37,141 nt of DNA, taken from the NCBI GenBank assembly GCA_900764105.1, contig CAAFMS010000025.1:1-37141 (forward strand), in the 5' to 3' direction. The translations under genes were made by a program, and so were the position numbers. Below, piece by piece: positions 15,355-22,310 of this stretch (position 1 is the stretch's first letter; the number at the start of each line of letters is the position of its first letter). Below the pieces are notes generated by a model. That model ran no database searches. It was not told the DNA's origin and saw nothing but the letters and a program-made list of their open reading frames with translations. The DNA comes from Clostridia bacterium. GTDB lineage: Bacteria; Bacillota; Clostridia; Christensenellales; Borkfalkiaceae.

Positions 15355-16863
15355 ATGATAAAATATAAAAAACGCTCGGCGGGTATCTTATTGCACATAT
15401 CTTCGTTGCCGAACAAGTACGGAATCGGAACGCTGGGAAAATCAGCTTACGAGTGGATTGATTTGTTGGCTGATTGCGGAATAAGTTGTTGGCAGGTTCT
15501 TCCGCTCGTTCAGACAAGCTACGGGGATTCTCCGTATCAGTCCGCATACAGCGGATCGGGCAATCCGTATTTTATTGATTTTGACATTTTGGTAAAAGAA
15601 GGTTTGCTGAAAAAATCAGAGTTATCTGTCTGCCGTAATACAAAATCGAAAATCGACTATGCGTTTTTATACCAAAACAAATATGGCGTTCTTCGGAAGG
15701 CTTACGAGCGATTTGATATACAAAACGCCGACTTTGTATCCTTTGTCGAGAATGGAATATTTGACGGTTACGCTTTATTTATGGCAATCAAGGAGAAGTT
15801 CGGCGGGGTATCCTTTGACCGATGGCCGGACGAATATAAGTTCGCCAAAAAGCGGAGTTTGCGGAAGTTCAAAGCCGAAAATCAAAAAGAATATTTATTT
15901 TGGCTGTTTTTGCAATATGAGTTTTCCAAACAATGGAATACGCTAAAACGGTACGCAAACGAGAAAGGCGTTTCAATCATCGGCGATATACCGCTGTACG
16001 TCGCTTACGACAGCGCGGACGTATGGTTGAATCCAAAGCTGTTCAAATTAAATACGGATCGTAGTTTGAAAAAGGTAGCGGGAGTTCCGCCCGACTATTT
16101 TTCCGCGACGGGACAGCTATGGGGGAATCCCGTTTATCATTGGGCTGTTCATAAAAAAGATAATTATAAATGGTGGGTGGAACGATTCCGTCAAGCGTTT
16201 GAATTATACGACGTAGTGAGAGTCGATCACTTCCGCGGTCTTGACAGGTATTATGAAATCGATGCGGGGGAAACGACGGCCGTCAAGGGGAAATGGAAAC
16301 ACGGCCCGAAGTATGAATTATTCCGCACAGCGGAAAGTCTTTTAGGAAAGCTGAATATCATAGCGGAAGATCTCGGTTCTCTCGATAAAGGCGTTTATCG
16401 TCTTATGGACGAAACCGGCTATCCGGGTATGAAAGTTATGGAATTTGCGTTTGACGGGAATAAGAAAAATCCGTATTTGCCGAAAAATATCAAGGAAAAT
16501 TCCGTCTGCTATACAGGTACGCACGATAACGATACGTTATTGGGTTATATTAGCAAGCTGAAAGACGGCGAATATAAAATTTTCAAGGAGAGTTTAGAGA
16601 AGACGCTAAAAGAGGAAAATGTTCAATGTTTTCTTGAAAATAAAATAGAAATGGCAAAAGCGATAATGTTGTTAACAATGCGCAGTTTGGCGTATCTTGC
16701 CGTAATACCGATACAGGACATTTTACTGCTTGGAAGCCGTGCGCGAATGAATATGCCGTCCACAAGCGAGGGGAACTGGCAATTTAAGTTGCAACGCATA
16801 CCGAACAGACAAGATTTATTTAATTTTTGTGAATTGGTAAAATTTTGCGAAAGAAGTTCGTAA
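15355..16863 (+). CDS. malQ: 4-alpha-glucanotransferase (amylomaltase, GH77)
   Basis: The 502-residue enzyme transfers dextrin segments between maltooligosaccharides, making longer chains for the phosphorylase and releasing glucose. The N-terminal RSAGILLHISSLP and SYGDSPYQSAYSGSGNPYFID blocks are diagnostic. VRVDHFRGLDRY holds the nucleophile Asp, IAEDLGSL the acid Glu, and YTGTHDNDT the third Asp. AGGAGG (15345-15350) precedes two adjacent ATG codons (15352 and 15355); the second has the better spacing. Normal family length. Last gene of the starch locus. Confidence 0.95.
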   Translation: MIKYKKRSAGILLHISSLPNKYGIGTLGKSAYEWIDLLADCGISCWQVLPLVQTSYGDSPYQSAYSGSGNPYFIDFDILVKEGLLKKSELSVCRNTKSKIDYAFLYQNKYGVLRKAYERFDIQNADFVSFVENGIFDGYALFMAIKEKFGGVSFDRWPDEYKFAKKRSLRKFKAENQKEYLFWLFLQYEFSKQWNTLKRYANEKGVSIIGDIPLYVAYDSADVWLNPKLFKLNTDRSLKKVAGVPPDYFSATGQLWGNPVYHWAVHKKDNYKWWVERFRQAFELYDVVRVDHFRGLDRYYEIDAGETTAVKGKWKHGPKYELFRTAESLLGKLNIIAEDLGSLDKGVYRLMDETGYPGMKVMEFAFDGNKKNPYLPKNIKENSVCYTGTHDNDTLLGYISKLKDGEYKIFKESLEKTLKEENVQCFLENKIEMAKAIMLLTMRSLAYLAVIPIQDILLLGSRARMNMPSTSEGNWQFKLQRIPNRQDLFNFCELVKFCERSS

Positions 16864-16893
16864 TTCAATTACAATTTATATGAGAGCATATTT

Positions 16894-17043
16894 ATGGAAA
16901 TAAAGAAGTCACAATACTTAAAAGAGCAGGGAAAGGGATTTTATGTTTGTTGTCCGATTTGCAAAACGGTGTTAATACGGGCGCAAAAATGTCTTGACGG
17001 CGTAATAAAATGTTCTCAATGCGGCAGTTTGTTCACATTGTAA
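16894..17043 (+). CDS. 49-residue zinc-ribbon protein
   Basis: The frame encodes a small protein with CPICK, then CSQCG 21 residues later, a CxxC/CxxC zinc-ribbon arrangement reminiscent of Com-like or transposon-borne regulators. It starts 30 bases after malQ with only a weak GAGAG upstream. A terminator-like hairpin follows at 17094. Too short for family assignment. Confidence 0.55.
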   Translation: MEIKKSQYLKEQGKGFYVCCPICKTVLIRAQKCLDGVIKCSQCGSLFTL

Positions 17044-17093
17044 TTGGTGACGAAAGAATTGTTGTAGATTTAGAATGATTAAGAGGTTTTGAC

Positions 17094-17124
17094 AGGGCGT
17101 CCGAAGTTTCGGATGCCCTTTTGC
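17094..17124 (+). terminator. Intrinsic terminator
   Basis: AGGGCGTCCGAA (17094-17105) pairs with TTCGGATGCCCT (17108-17119), with one G-U pair, followed by TTTTG. It probably ends the malQ/zinc-ribbon transcript. Confidence 0.7.
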
Positions 17125-17125
17125 T

Positions 17126-17275
17126 GTGTCAACGAAAACCACGCGATATAATAAACAAATAAGTGCATACAAAGCTCATAAACAGTATTATAATGAGTTG
17201 GCACAAAAAGTTATTGATTTTTGTAAAAGTAAAGGCATTAACTACCATATAAAATCAAAAACGATAACTGAATAG
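17126..17275 (+). CDS. Lys/Tyr-rich 49-residue ORF, possible gene remnant
   Basis: The GTG-initiated frame (GTG at 17126) includes AYKAHKQYYNELAQKVIDFC and ends TITE. It begins inside the terminator tail and has no ribosome binding site, so it is probably the tail of a lost gene. The composition is protein-like. Family not recognised. Confidence 0.25.
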   Translation: MSTKTTRYNKQISAYKAHKQYYNELAQKVIDFCKSKGINYHIKSKTITE

Positions 17276-17371
17276 AAACAGAATTTATTTATAATCAATA
17301 GTATTAAATAACAACCAAACGGCATTTTGGCGAGTAATTGTATTCATTTGAAAATTAAAACAAGAATAAAC

Positions 17372-17406
17372 AAAAGGACGACCGAGAAGTCTTCGGTCGT
17401 CCTTTT
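17372..17406. terminator. Perfect intrinsic terminator hairpin
   Basis: 14-bp arms AAAAGGACGACCGA (17372-17385) and TCGGTCGTCCTTTT (17393-17406). T-rich on both strands, so it can act in either direction. Confidence 0.75.
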
Positions 17407-17548
17407 ATGAACTCGCTGTTTACGCTGTTTTGATTTAATATTCTTGAAATTCCCCAAGAGTATCTAACATTAGTTACATTTTATTGCTTGCAGATTTACA
17501 AAGGTCGATCAAAATAGTTAGCCTATAAGCGATTTATTTACACATTCG

Positions 17549-17575
17549 TAGGGGACGGCGCCCTCGACGTCCCGT
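17549..17575. repeat. Short dispersed GC-rich repeat, copy 1
   Basis: CGTAGGGGACGGCG followed by CGACGTCCCG forms a small imperfect hairpin. The reverse complement of its core (CCGTCCCCTACGG) recurs at about 20552 and 20667. Confidence 0.55.
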
Positions 17576-17641
17576 TTTTAACGTTAACCGAATAATCTTG
17601 TCGATCTTATAATCTCTTTTTCTTTCGGAGACGAAAAAAAC

Positions 17642-17670
17642 TTGATTTTTGTCGGACGGAAGTATATAAT
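17642..17670 (+). promoter_or_regulatory. Promoter of the metal-exporter operon
   Basis: TTGATT (17642-17647), 17 bp and TATAAT (17665-17670) lie about 90 bases before the start at 17762. I see no recognisable metal riboswitch in the leader. Confidence 0.7.
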
Positions 17671-17761
17671 CAAATATATAAAAAGTGTGTTTTTTAAAAC
17701 GCAATCGCTTACGGCTACGGCAAAACGAGATAAAAATATTTATAAAAAAGGAGGTTTTTAT

Positions 17762-18661
17762 ATGTGGGAAATAGTTCTCGACAGTCTTTTAGACTGCCTT
17801 AAAATGCTTCCTTTTATATTTTTGACTTACGTCGTCATCGAACTCATCGAACGAAAAGCGACTTTTGCGAAAAACGGTCGTTTTTTGACGGGAAAATTCG
17901 CCCCTGTTTTCGGGTCGCTCGCAGGCGCGTTCCCGAGTTGCGGCGTTTCGGTAATGTCCGCCAAACTATACGATAAAAAACTTATCGGTGCGGGAACTTT
18001 ACTTGCCGTTTTCGTCGCGACGAGCGACGAGGCGTTCTCGATTCTGATAGCGAGCGACAAAAGGCTCGCTCTTATCCCCTTAATCCTGTTCAAGATTCTT
18101 TACGGACTGATTGTCGGGCTTGTCGCAAACGCGATATTTTTCAGACGCCCCGTAGAGGAGGACGAAAACTTCGAGCATGAGGACGTCTGCGCGCATTGTC
18201 ACGACCATGTAGAAAAAGAGGGCGGCAAGGTAAAACTCGCGTTGGAAAGATACCTTCTCGTGCCGCTTATACACTCTTTGCAGACTTTCGCCTACGTTTT
18301 CGTCGTGACTTTGATATTCGGCGCGCTTTTCGCCGAAGGCGGCTTAATCGGAGCGGACAACCTTTCCGCATTTCTCGAAAAATCGAAGTACTTTTCCCCG
18401 TTTTTAACCGCTCTCGTGGGGCTTATTCCCAACTGCGCCTCGTCGGCGGTGATTACTTCGGCATATTTAAGCGGCGCGATTTCGTTCGGGGCGATGACCG
18501 CGGGGCTTGTTTCCAACGCGGGCGTGGGTCTCGCCGTTCTCTTCAAAAACACGAAAGAGATTAAACGCAACCTTATTCTTGTCGGAGTTTTGTACGCTCT
18601 CGGCGTGATCGCGGGCTTTATCGTTTCGCTTATCGTTGCGGCAACGGGTGTTGCGCTATGA
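17762..18661 (+). CDS. ArsP_2-family 10-TM putative heavy-metal exporter
   Basis: The 299-residue membrane protein matches the family annotated as putative 10-TM heavy-metal exporter or manganese/arsenic efflux protein. Two halves each carry a conserved motif: GAFPSCGVSVMSAKLY and LIPNCASSAVITSAYL, followed by SNAGVGLAVLFK. A cytoplasmic His/Cys-rich loop (HEDVCAHCHDHVE) lies between the halves and probably binds metal. The start is ATG 17762 after AAAGGAGG; the longer frame from 17642 lies over the promoter. Its stop overlaps the next ATG (ATGA), so it is translationally coupled to two unknown proteins. Which metal is moved is unknown. Confidence 0.85.
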   Translation: MWEIVLDSLLDCLKMLPFIFLTYVVIELIERKATFAKNGRFLTGKFAPVFGSLAGAFPSCGVSVMSAKLYDKKLIGAGTLLAVFVATSDEAFSILIASDKRLALIPLILFKILYGLIVGLVANAIFFRRPVEEDENFEHEDVCAHCHDHVEKEGGKVKLALERYLLVPLIHSLQTFAYVFVVTLIFGALFAEGGLIGADNLSAFLEKSKYFSPFLTALVGLIPNCASSAVITSAYLSGAISFGAMTAGLVSNAGVGLAVLFKNTKEIKRNLILVGVLYALGVIAGFIVSLIVAATGVAL

Positions 18662-19725
18662 AGTGGTACGAGTATATTTTGGACTGGATAACGAGAAAAG
18701 CCGTCGGACTTACCGTGTTTCTTGTTTTCGCGATTATCGGGGCGGGGCTGTTTTTCCTTATCATAAAAGCCGTTCTTTCCGCGAAGTTCAAAAAACGCGA
18801 GACGAAGCCGAAAATCGACTGCTCGGAGATAATTTCTCAGGCGATAGAAAATTACGACTACGTTATGAAAAACGGCGGAGACGAAACGGTTGACGAAAGC
18901 GGCGAAAAGGATAAAAGCGAAATTTTCAAAAGGGTTCTGAAAGCCTTTCTGAGCGGTATGAAGTACTCGCTCGAAAAGATTTCGGACGCCTATTACGACG
19001 AAAAAGTCAAGCGTTACGAACTCTTTAAAATAAAGGGGTATCTTCCCGACGGGATAAAAATCCCGCTCGATTTCAATATTACGGAACTGCTCGATTTTAC
19101 CGAGCAGACGGTGAACACTTTGCAGGCGACGGTCGAGAACGTATTGAACGCTTCTTATATAAAGTACCCCTATAAGTTGATTAAAGGCAGATTTTTTAAA
19201 GATTGCGTAGATAAACCGACAGAAAATCTTGAAGATTTAAAGTTCTCTCTGGTCTTGGAAAGGCTTGAAATCGCGAATATCGAAAAGAAAGAAAAAAACA
19301 GGGTAATCAGGTGGGTTTTAGGGACGAGACCCGCCGAGTATTTAAAAGAAAAAGCCGTTCGGTTTTTCGTTTTCAGAATATGCGGCAAATATGTGAAACT
19401 CGCCCTCGTCGGAATTTCCGACGACTACAATCTGCTGTGTTGCGGCTTCGAGAAAAAGGAAAGAGGTTACGTCGGACAGTTGCCGACGGACAAAGGAGAA
19501 GTTGCTACGGACGTATTGCTTCTGCCGGAGCAGTCGGAATTATCCGATTTGCCCGAATTACCCGAATTATCCGATTTGCCCGAAACAACCGATTTATCCG
19601 AAACGGACGGAACGACAGACCCGACCGACCGTATCGGCGAGAACTTTGACGAGGACGACGAAGAAATCGGAGACGAAGAATTTTTTCTCGGCGATAATTC
19701 CGACGAAGAGGAGGGCGCAAGATGA
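18658..19725 (+). CDS. Unknown membrane-anchored protein with acidic tail
   Basis: Not recognised. The 355-residue protein has one N-terminal membrane segment (about 15-40), a charged helical region, then a compact middle domain (about 85-275). It ends with a very acidic, low-complexity tail (about 285-355) built on repeats of ELSDLPE/ETTDLSE, with many D and E. Near 215-260 it contains GTRPAEYLKEKAVRFFVFRI, which looks related to ANPVRYIKNYLNAVFICGAI at the end of the next protein. It overlaps both neighbours by the ATGA arrangement, so it is co-translated with the exporter. It may be an accessory or scaffolding subunit (inference). Confidence 0.7.
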   Translation: MKWYEYILDWITRKAVGLTVFLVFAIIGAGLFFLIIKAVLSAKFKKRETKPKIDCSEIISQAIENYDYVMKNGGDETVDESGEKDKSEIFKRVLKAFLSGMKYSLEKISDAYYDEKVKRYELFKIKGYLPDGIKIPLDFNITELLDFTEQTVNTLQATVENVLNASYIKYPYKLIKGRFFKDCVDKPTENLEDLKFSLVLERLEIANIEKKEKNRVIRWVLGTRPAEYLKEKAVRFFVFRICGKYVKLALVGISDDYNLLCCGFEKKERGYVGQLPTDKGEVATDVLLLPEQSELSDLPELPELSDLPETTDLSETDGTTDPTDRIGENFDEDDEEIGDEEFFLGDNSDEEEGAR

Positions 19726-20432
19726 TTTGGCTTGTTTTCTCCGCGATAGGCGGACTTTTGTTCGGAGCGGTCGTCGCCGTCTCGTTAACGGTGTTCGGAA
19801 TTAAGAAAAAAATCACGCAAAAGAGCGTTACCGACTATTCGGGAACGGTCGGCGAGGAGCATAAGCAGGAAGTCGAGGCGTTGATTGCCGAGTATACCGC
19901 GAGGTATAATAAAAACGCGAAAGGTATGATTGTCAGAAAAACGCTCGGTCTTAAACGCAGAAAAAAGAGAACGTCCGAAACCGAGAAGGGCGAAAAGGGC
20001 AAGTCGGTCGATTATATGGGGCTTATAAACGAAGTCGCGAAGATTTTCAGACCGTCGGCGTACAAGCCGTTTTTAGATCTGTCGGAAAAACAAATGTTTG
20101 CGTTTTCGCGTGAAATAATATCGAAAGTCAGGGCAATGCTCGACGCGTCGGGGCTTGAAATAGTGAAAACCATACCCGTATCGACGGTACTCGGCGCGAC
20201 CAATTTATCGCAGGCGATAATGAAGCACGGAGCGGTAAAAGAAGTTGCGAAGGCGTTCGGGAAATGCAAAAAGGTAGTCGGGTACATAGGACTTGCGAAT
20301 CCGGTGAGATATATCAAAAATTATCTCAACGCGGTATTTATCTGCGGCGCGATAAAGAGCGTAATGCGTTGTACTATAAGGGTCGTCGCGACAGAGACGG
20401 CGAATCTCTTCTCCGCGCCCGAACAGGCTTAG
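19722..20432 (+). CDS. Unknown membrane-anchored protein, possible paralogue of the preceding one
   Basis: Not recognised. The 236-residue protein has an N-terminal membrane segment (about 3-26), a basic linker (RKTLGLKRRKKR), a helical domain and a C-terminal hydrophobic region. The C-terminal ANPVRYIKNYLNAVFICGAI resembles the corresponding part of the upstream protein, and both share the order of anchor, linker, helical domain and RP/NP-x-x-Y-x-K motif. It lacks the acidic tail. It overlaps the previous gene (ATGA) and ends the operon. Confidence 0.65.
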   Translation: MIWLVFSAIGGLLFGAVVAVSLTVFGIKKKITQKSVTDYSGTVGEEHKQEVEALIAEYTARYNKNAKGMIVRKTLGLKRRKKRTSETEKGEKGKSVDYMGLINEVAKIFRPSAYKPFLDLSEKQMFAFSREIISKVRAMLDASGLEIVKTIPVSTVLGATNLSQAIMKHGAVKEVAKAFGKCKKVVGYIGLANPVRYIKNYLNAVFICGAIKSVMRCTIRVVATETANLFSAPEQA

Positions 20433-20551
20433 CCGACGGTTCGCATGGTTTAAACGACGCTTTAAAAAGAGATTGTAAAAACCAAAAAAAGGGACGGAGC
20501 CTTAAAGCCCGTCCCTTAAAAATGCTCGCGTTTTTAAGAGTTCTTTGAGGC

Positions 20552-20681
20552 ACCGTCCCCTACGGTCTCACCTTACACTTGCCGAAAGGCAAATTTCACC
20601 GCTTTTTGCGATTTCACTTATCAATAGATAAATTTCACTTTGCAAAGCAAAATATCACTCGTTTCGCCGTCCCCTACGGTT
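20552..20681. repeat. Array of distinct short palindromes separated by ATTTCAC
   Basis: In order there are ACCGT-CCCCT-ACGGT, then TTGCC-GAAA-GGCAA (20579-20592), CGC-TTTTT-GCG (20600-20610), TTATC-AATA-GATAA (20618-20631), TTTGC-AAA-GCAAA (20639-20651), TCGTTTCG, and a second CCGT-CCCCT-ACGG. The palindromes differ in sequence, but the linkers are constant: ATTTCAC (20593-20599, 20611-20617, 20632-20638) and ATATCAC (20652-20658). Confidence 0.75.
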
Positions 20682-20754
20682 GCAAGTATAAAAAGGGATT
20701 GATTGTTATTTTTTGATACATTCTTATAAGAAGAAAGAGTGCCATAAACTCCAT

Positions 20755-20822
20755 TTCTTGCTTTCCCCTCTGGGGAAAGTGGCTTGACGGAATGAAATGG
20801 AAGTCAAGACGATAGAGGTTGG
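20755..20822. repeat. CTTTCCCC/GGGGAAAG repeat, copy A
   Basis: TTGCTTTCCCCTCTGGGGAA begins a hairpin, followed by AGTGGC, a variable segment and GATAGAGGT. The same frame of conserved ends with a variable middle recurs at 22158-22231. Confidence 0.6.
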
Positions 20823-21002
20823 TAACGAAAAAACGAAAACGCTCGCAGATTTTTTAGAGAAAGACCTCTCTCGTCTTTTACTCGCTCTGCTCGTAAAATC
20901 CACTCTCCCCAAAGGGGAAAGCGAGTTTATTTAGTTTATTTATGGCTGTTTTTTATAAAAATATATTAAAAGAATAAAAAGAAAAACCCTTTTTAAATAC
21001 TT

Positions 21003-21260
21003 TATTACTCTGCAAAATCTAACTTTTTTTTTGCTTTCCTCTATGGGGCGGGCTCTCCCGATGAAACGGGCAAATGTCCCCGATGAAACGGGGAAAATGT
21101 CGCAAAGCGACAAAAGGGGCGCGTCCGCCGCGTAGGCGAAGGTGACAGACGAAGTCTGACGGAGAGGGGGCGTCCGCCGCCGAGGCGAAGTGTCGCGAAG
21201 CGACAAGAGAGGTCATTCGCCGCCGAGGCGAAGTGGCTTGAAGAGCCGAGAGAGGTCAAA
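21003..21260. repeat. CTTTCCCC/GGGGAAAG repeat, expanded copy B
   Basis: It opens like copy C (TTACTCTGCAAAATCTAACT, then TTGCTTTCC and TATGGGG) and ends GAGAGAGGTC. The middle is expanded into several short palindromes, for example TGTCGC-AAA-GCGACA, CAGACGAAGTCTG and TGTCGC-GAA-GCGACA, and CCGCCGxGGCGAA motifs. Confidence 0.6.
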
Positions 21261-21378
21261 AATCACCGTGAAAATTTTGTTTTAAAGAAAAATATACATC
21301 TCAAAATTGTTAAAAAGTCACCGTATAAGTCGATTATTTCAATCGTTTGTTTACCGCTTTTTTATTTTTTCAAATTCA

Positions 21379-21407
21379 TTGACAACCTGATTTTTTTGAT
21401 GTATAAT
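21379..21407 (+). promoter_or_regulatory. Consensus sigma-A promoter
   Basis: Perfect TTGACA (21379-21384), 17-bp spacer and TATAAT (21402-21407). It would drive the small frame at 21451 and the gene at 21551. Confidence 0.8.
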
Positions 21408-21450
21408 AAAACTATAAGTGCAATAATACTCATGTAATTCTAAAAGAAAG

Positions 21451-21549
21451 TTGGATATTACACGAATTTATACCGAAAGATTTTTATTCACTAATGACGA
21501 AATAAGTAAAGAAGTAGCTATATACTTTTTAAAAAATAAGGGGGATTAA
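21451..21549 (+). CDS. Small 32-residue ORF coupled to the next gene
   Basis: The TTG-initiated frame begins DITRIYTERFLFTNDEISKE after its first residue and ends one base before the ATG of the next gene, whose Shine-Dalgarno lies inside its last codons. AAAGAAAG precedes TTG. Position between promoter and gene, and the tight coupling, suggest a real small protein or leader peptide. Unknown family. Confidence 0.35.
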   Translation: MDITRIYTERFLFTNDEISKEVAIYFLKNKGD

Positions 21550-21550
21550 G

Positions 21551-21967
21551 ATGGATTTAAAACAATATATAACCAAAGAAAAATTAAAAGAATTAGATGA
21601 AATTGGTAATAATTTAACTGTTAATCTAAATGATACGGATTTTGATAATCAAACCAAAAAAAAGTATCATGACGCTATTATGGAATATCAAATTGTACAT
21701 GCCGCAGCCACTTGCTTATATTACAAAATTAATGATATGGATAAAAAATGTGAAGAATTAGCGAAACAGTATTATAGATTACCTGATGGATATGAAAAAA
21801 CCCGGATAGCAGAAAAGCATAACGCTATTGTTGCGGATAGGGATTCAATAGCAAGATTTAAATTAACTCTAATGGATAAGTTGAAAAAAGATGAAAAAAA
21901 AGTAGAGGATCTTGCAAATACAATAATCAACAGAGCAAAAGCTTTAATGGAAAATAAAAAAGTATAA
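21551..21967 (+). CDS. Unknown 138-residue coiled-coil-type protein
   Basis: Not recognised. The protein is almost wholly helical and charged (runs such as KLKKDEKKVEDLANTIIN), has no signal peptide or membrane segment, and includes one Cys-Tyr pair (ATCLYYKIND). Its ribosome binding site (AAGGGGG) and consensus promoter are strong. Codon use is AT-rich (many AAA, TTA, ATA, AAT), unlike the GC-rich genes on either side. Together with repeats and IS-like ends nearby, this points to horizontal acquisition. A role in an element-borne system such as phage defence or addiction is possible but unsupported. Confidence 0.7.
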   Translation: MDLKQYITKEKLKELDEIGNNLTVNLNDTDFDNQTKKKYHDAIMEYQIVHAAATCLYYKINDMDKKCEELAKQYYRLPDGYEKTRIAEKHNAIVADRDSIARFKLTLMDKLKKDEKKVEDLANTIINRAKALMENKKV

Positions 21968-21983
21968 TACTATATAGCTTTAT

Positions 21984-22135
21984 GGGGCATGTCAAGAAAA
22001 GTGTGTAAGTTTTTTTTCGTCAGATTAAATTTTCATACTTTTGCATAAACGTTTGGAACTTAGAATTGAGGGATTGTAAAATAAAGTGTGTAAGCCTTTT
22101 TTCTAACTTACACTCTTTATTTTGCATCCTCTCAA
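21984..22135. mobile_element. IS256-like terminal repeat remnants (no transposase)
   Basis: Three related ends are seen. GGGGCATGTCAAGAAAAGTG with TGTAAG (21984-22009) and TTGAGGGATTGTAAAATAAA with GTGTGTAAG (22066-22094) are in the same orientation. The reverse complement of the latter lies at 22107-22135, with 24 of 29 matches. IS256-family ends often contain such CTTACACAC...TTGACA-like sequences (recalled). No transposase is present, so it is a relic, a MITE or simply a strong terminator hairpin. Confidence 0.4.
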
Positions 22136-22157
22136 AAAAAGAACATTTCAAATGTTC

Positions 22158-22231
22158 TATTACTCTATAAAATCTAACTTTTCTTGCTTTCCCCTATGGG
22201 GAAAGTGGCGGCGTAGCCACCGATAGAGGTC
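22158..22231. repeat. CTTTCCCC/GGGGAAAG repeat, copy C
   Basis: TTACTCTATAAAATCTAACT is followed by TTGCTTTCCCCTATGGGGAA, AGTGGCGGCGTAGCCACCGA and TAGAGGTC. The nested hairpins GTGGC-GGCGTA-GCCAC and CTTTCCCC-TAT-GGGGAAAG are perfect. Same boundaries as copies A and B. Confidence 0.65.
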
Positions 22232-22240
22232 AAAAAAAAG

Positions 22241-22279
22241 AACACGGCGTCGGGATAATATAACCCCAACGCCGTGTCC
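22241..22279 (-). terminator. Intrinsic terminator of the Glu-rich protein gene
   Basis: ACACGGCGT (22242-22250) pairs with ACGCCGTGT (22269-22277), extended by GGG/CCC. On the minus strand a run of eight T follows (22232-22239 complement). Confidence 0.8.
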
Positions 22280-22310
22280 TTTATTGTGTGTTTATTTGTT
22301 TATCTGTTTA

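Larger units (their letters stand above)
17276..17641. other. Intergenic stretch with a terminator and repeat
   Basis: No coding signals are seen. It holds a perfect terminator stem (17372-17406) and one copy of the CGTAGGGGACGGCG repeat (about 17549-17575). Confidence 0.5.
20433..21378. repeat. Intergenic block of hairpin-forming repeats
   Basis: About 950 bases without a credible gene. Short overlapping minus-strand frames near 21019-21259 are translations of repeats. It includes a GGGACGG/CCGTCCC stem (20489-20517), the ATTTCAC palindrome array (20552-20680), and copies of a GGGGAAAG/CTTTCCCC repeat family (20755-20822, 20905-20925 and 21003-21260). Confidence 0.6.

Noticed and set aside
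17642..17761. N-terminal extension of the metal exporter
   Set aside because: Covers the promoter and leader; ATG 17762 has an excellent ribosome site and starts at the first membrane segment.
20552..20681. CRISPR array
   Set aside because: Constant units are only 7 bases and the variable parts are short palindromes, not 28-40 base spacers; no cas genes.
21019..21259. Three overlapping minus-strand ORFs (65-88 residues)
   Set aside because: Arg/Ser/Pro-rich translations of the hairpin repeat block with no ribosome sites; all frames are open because of the repeats.
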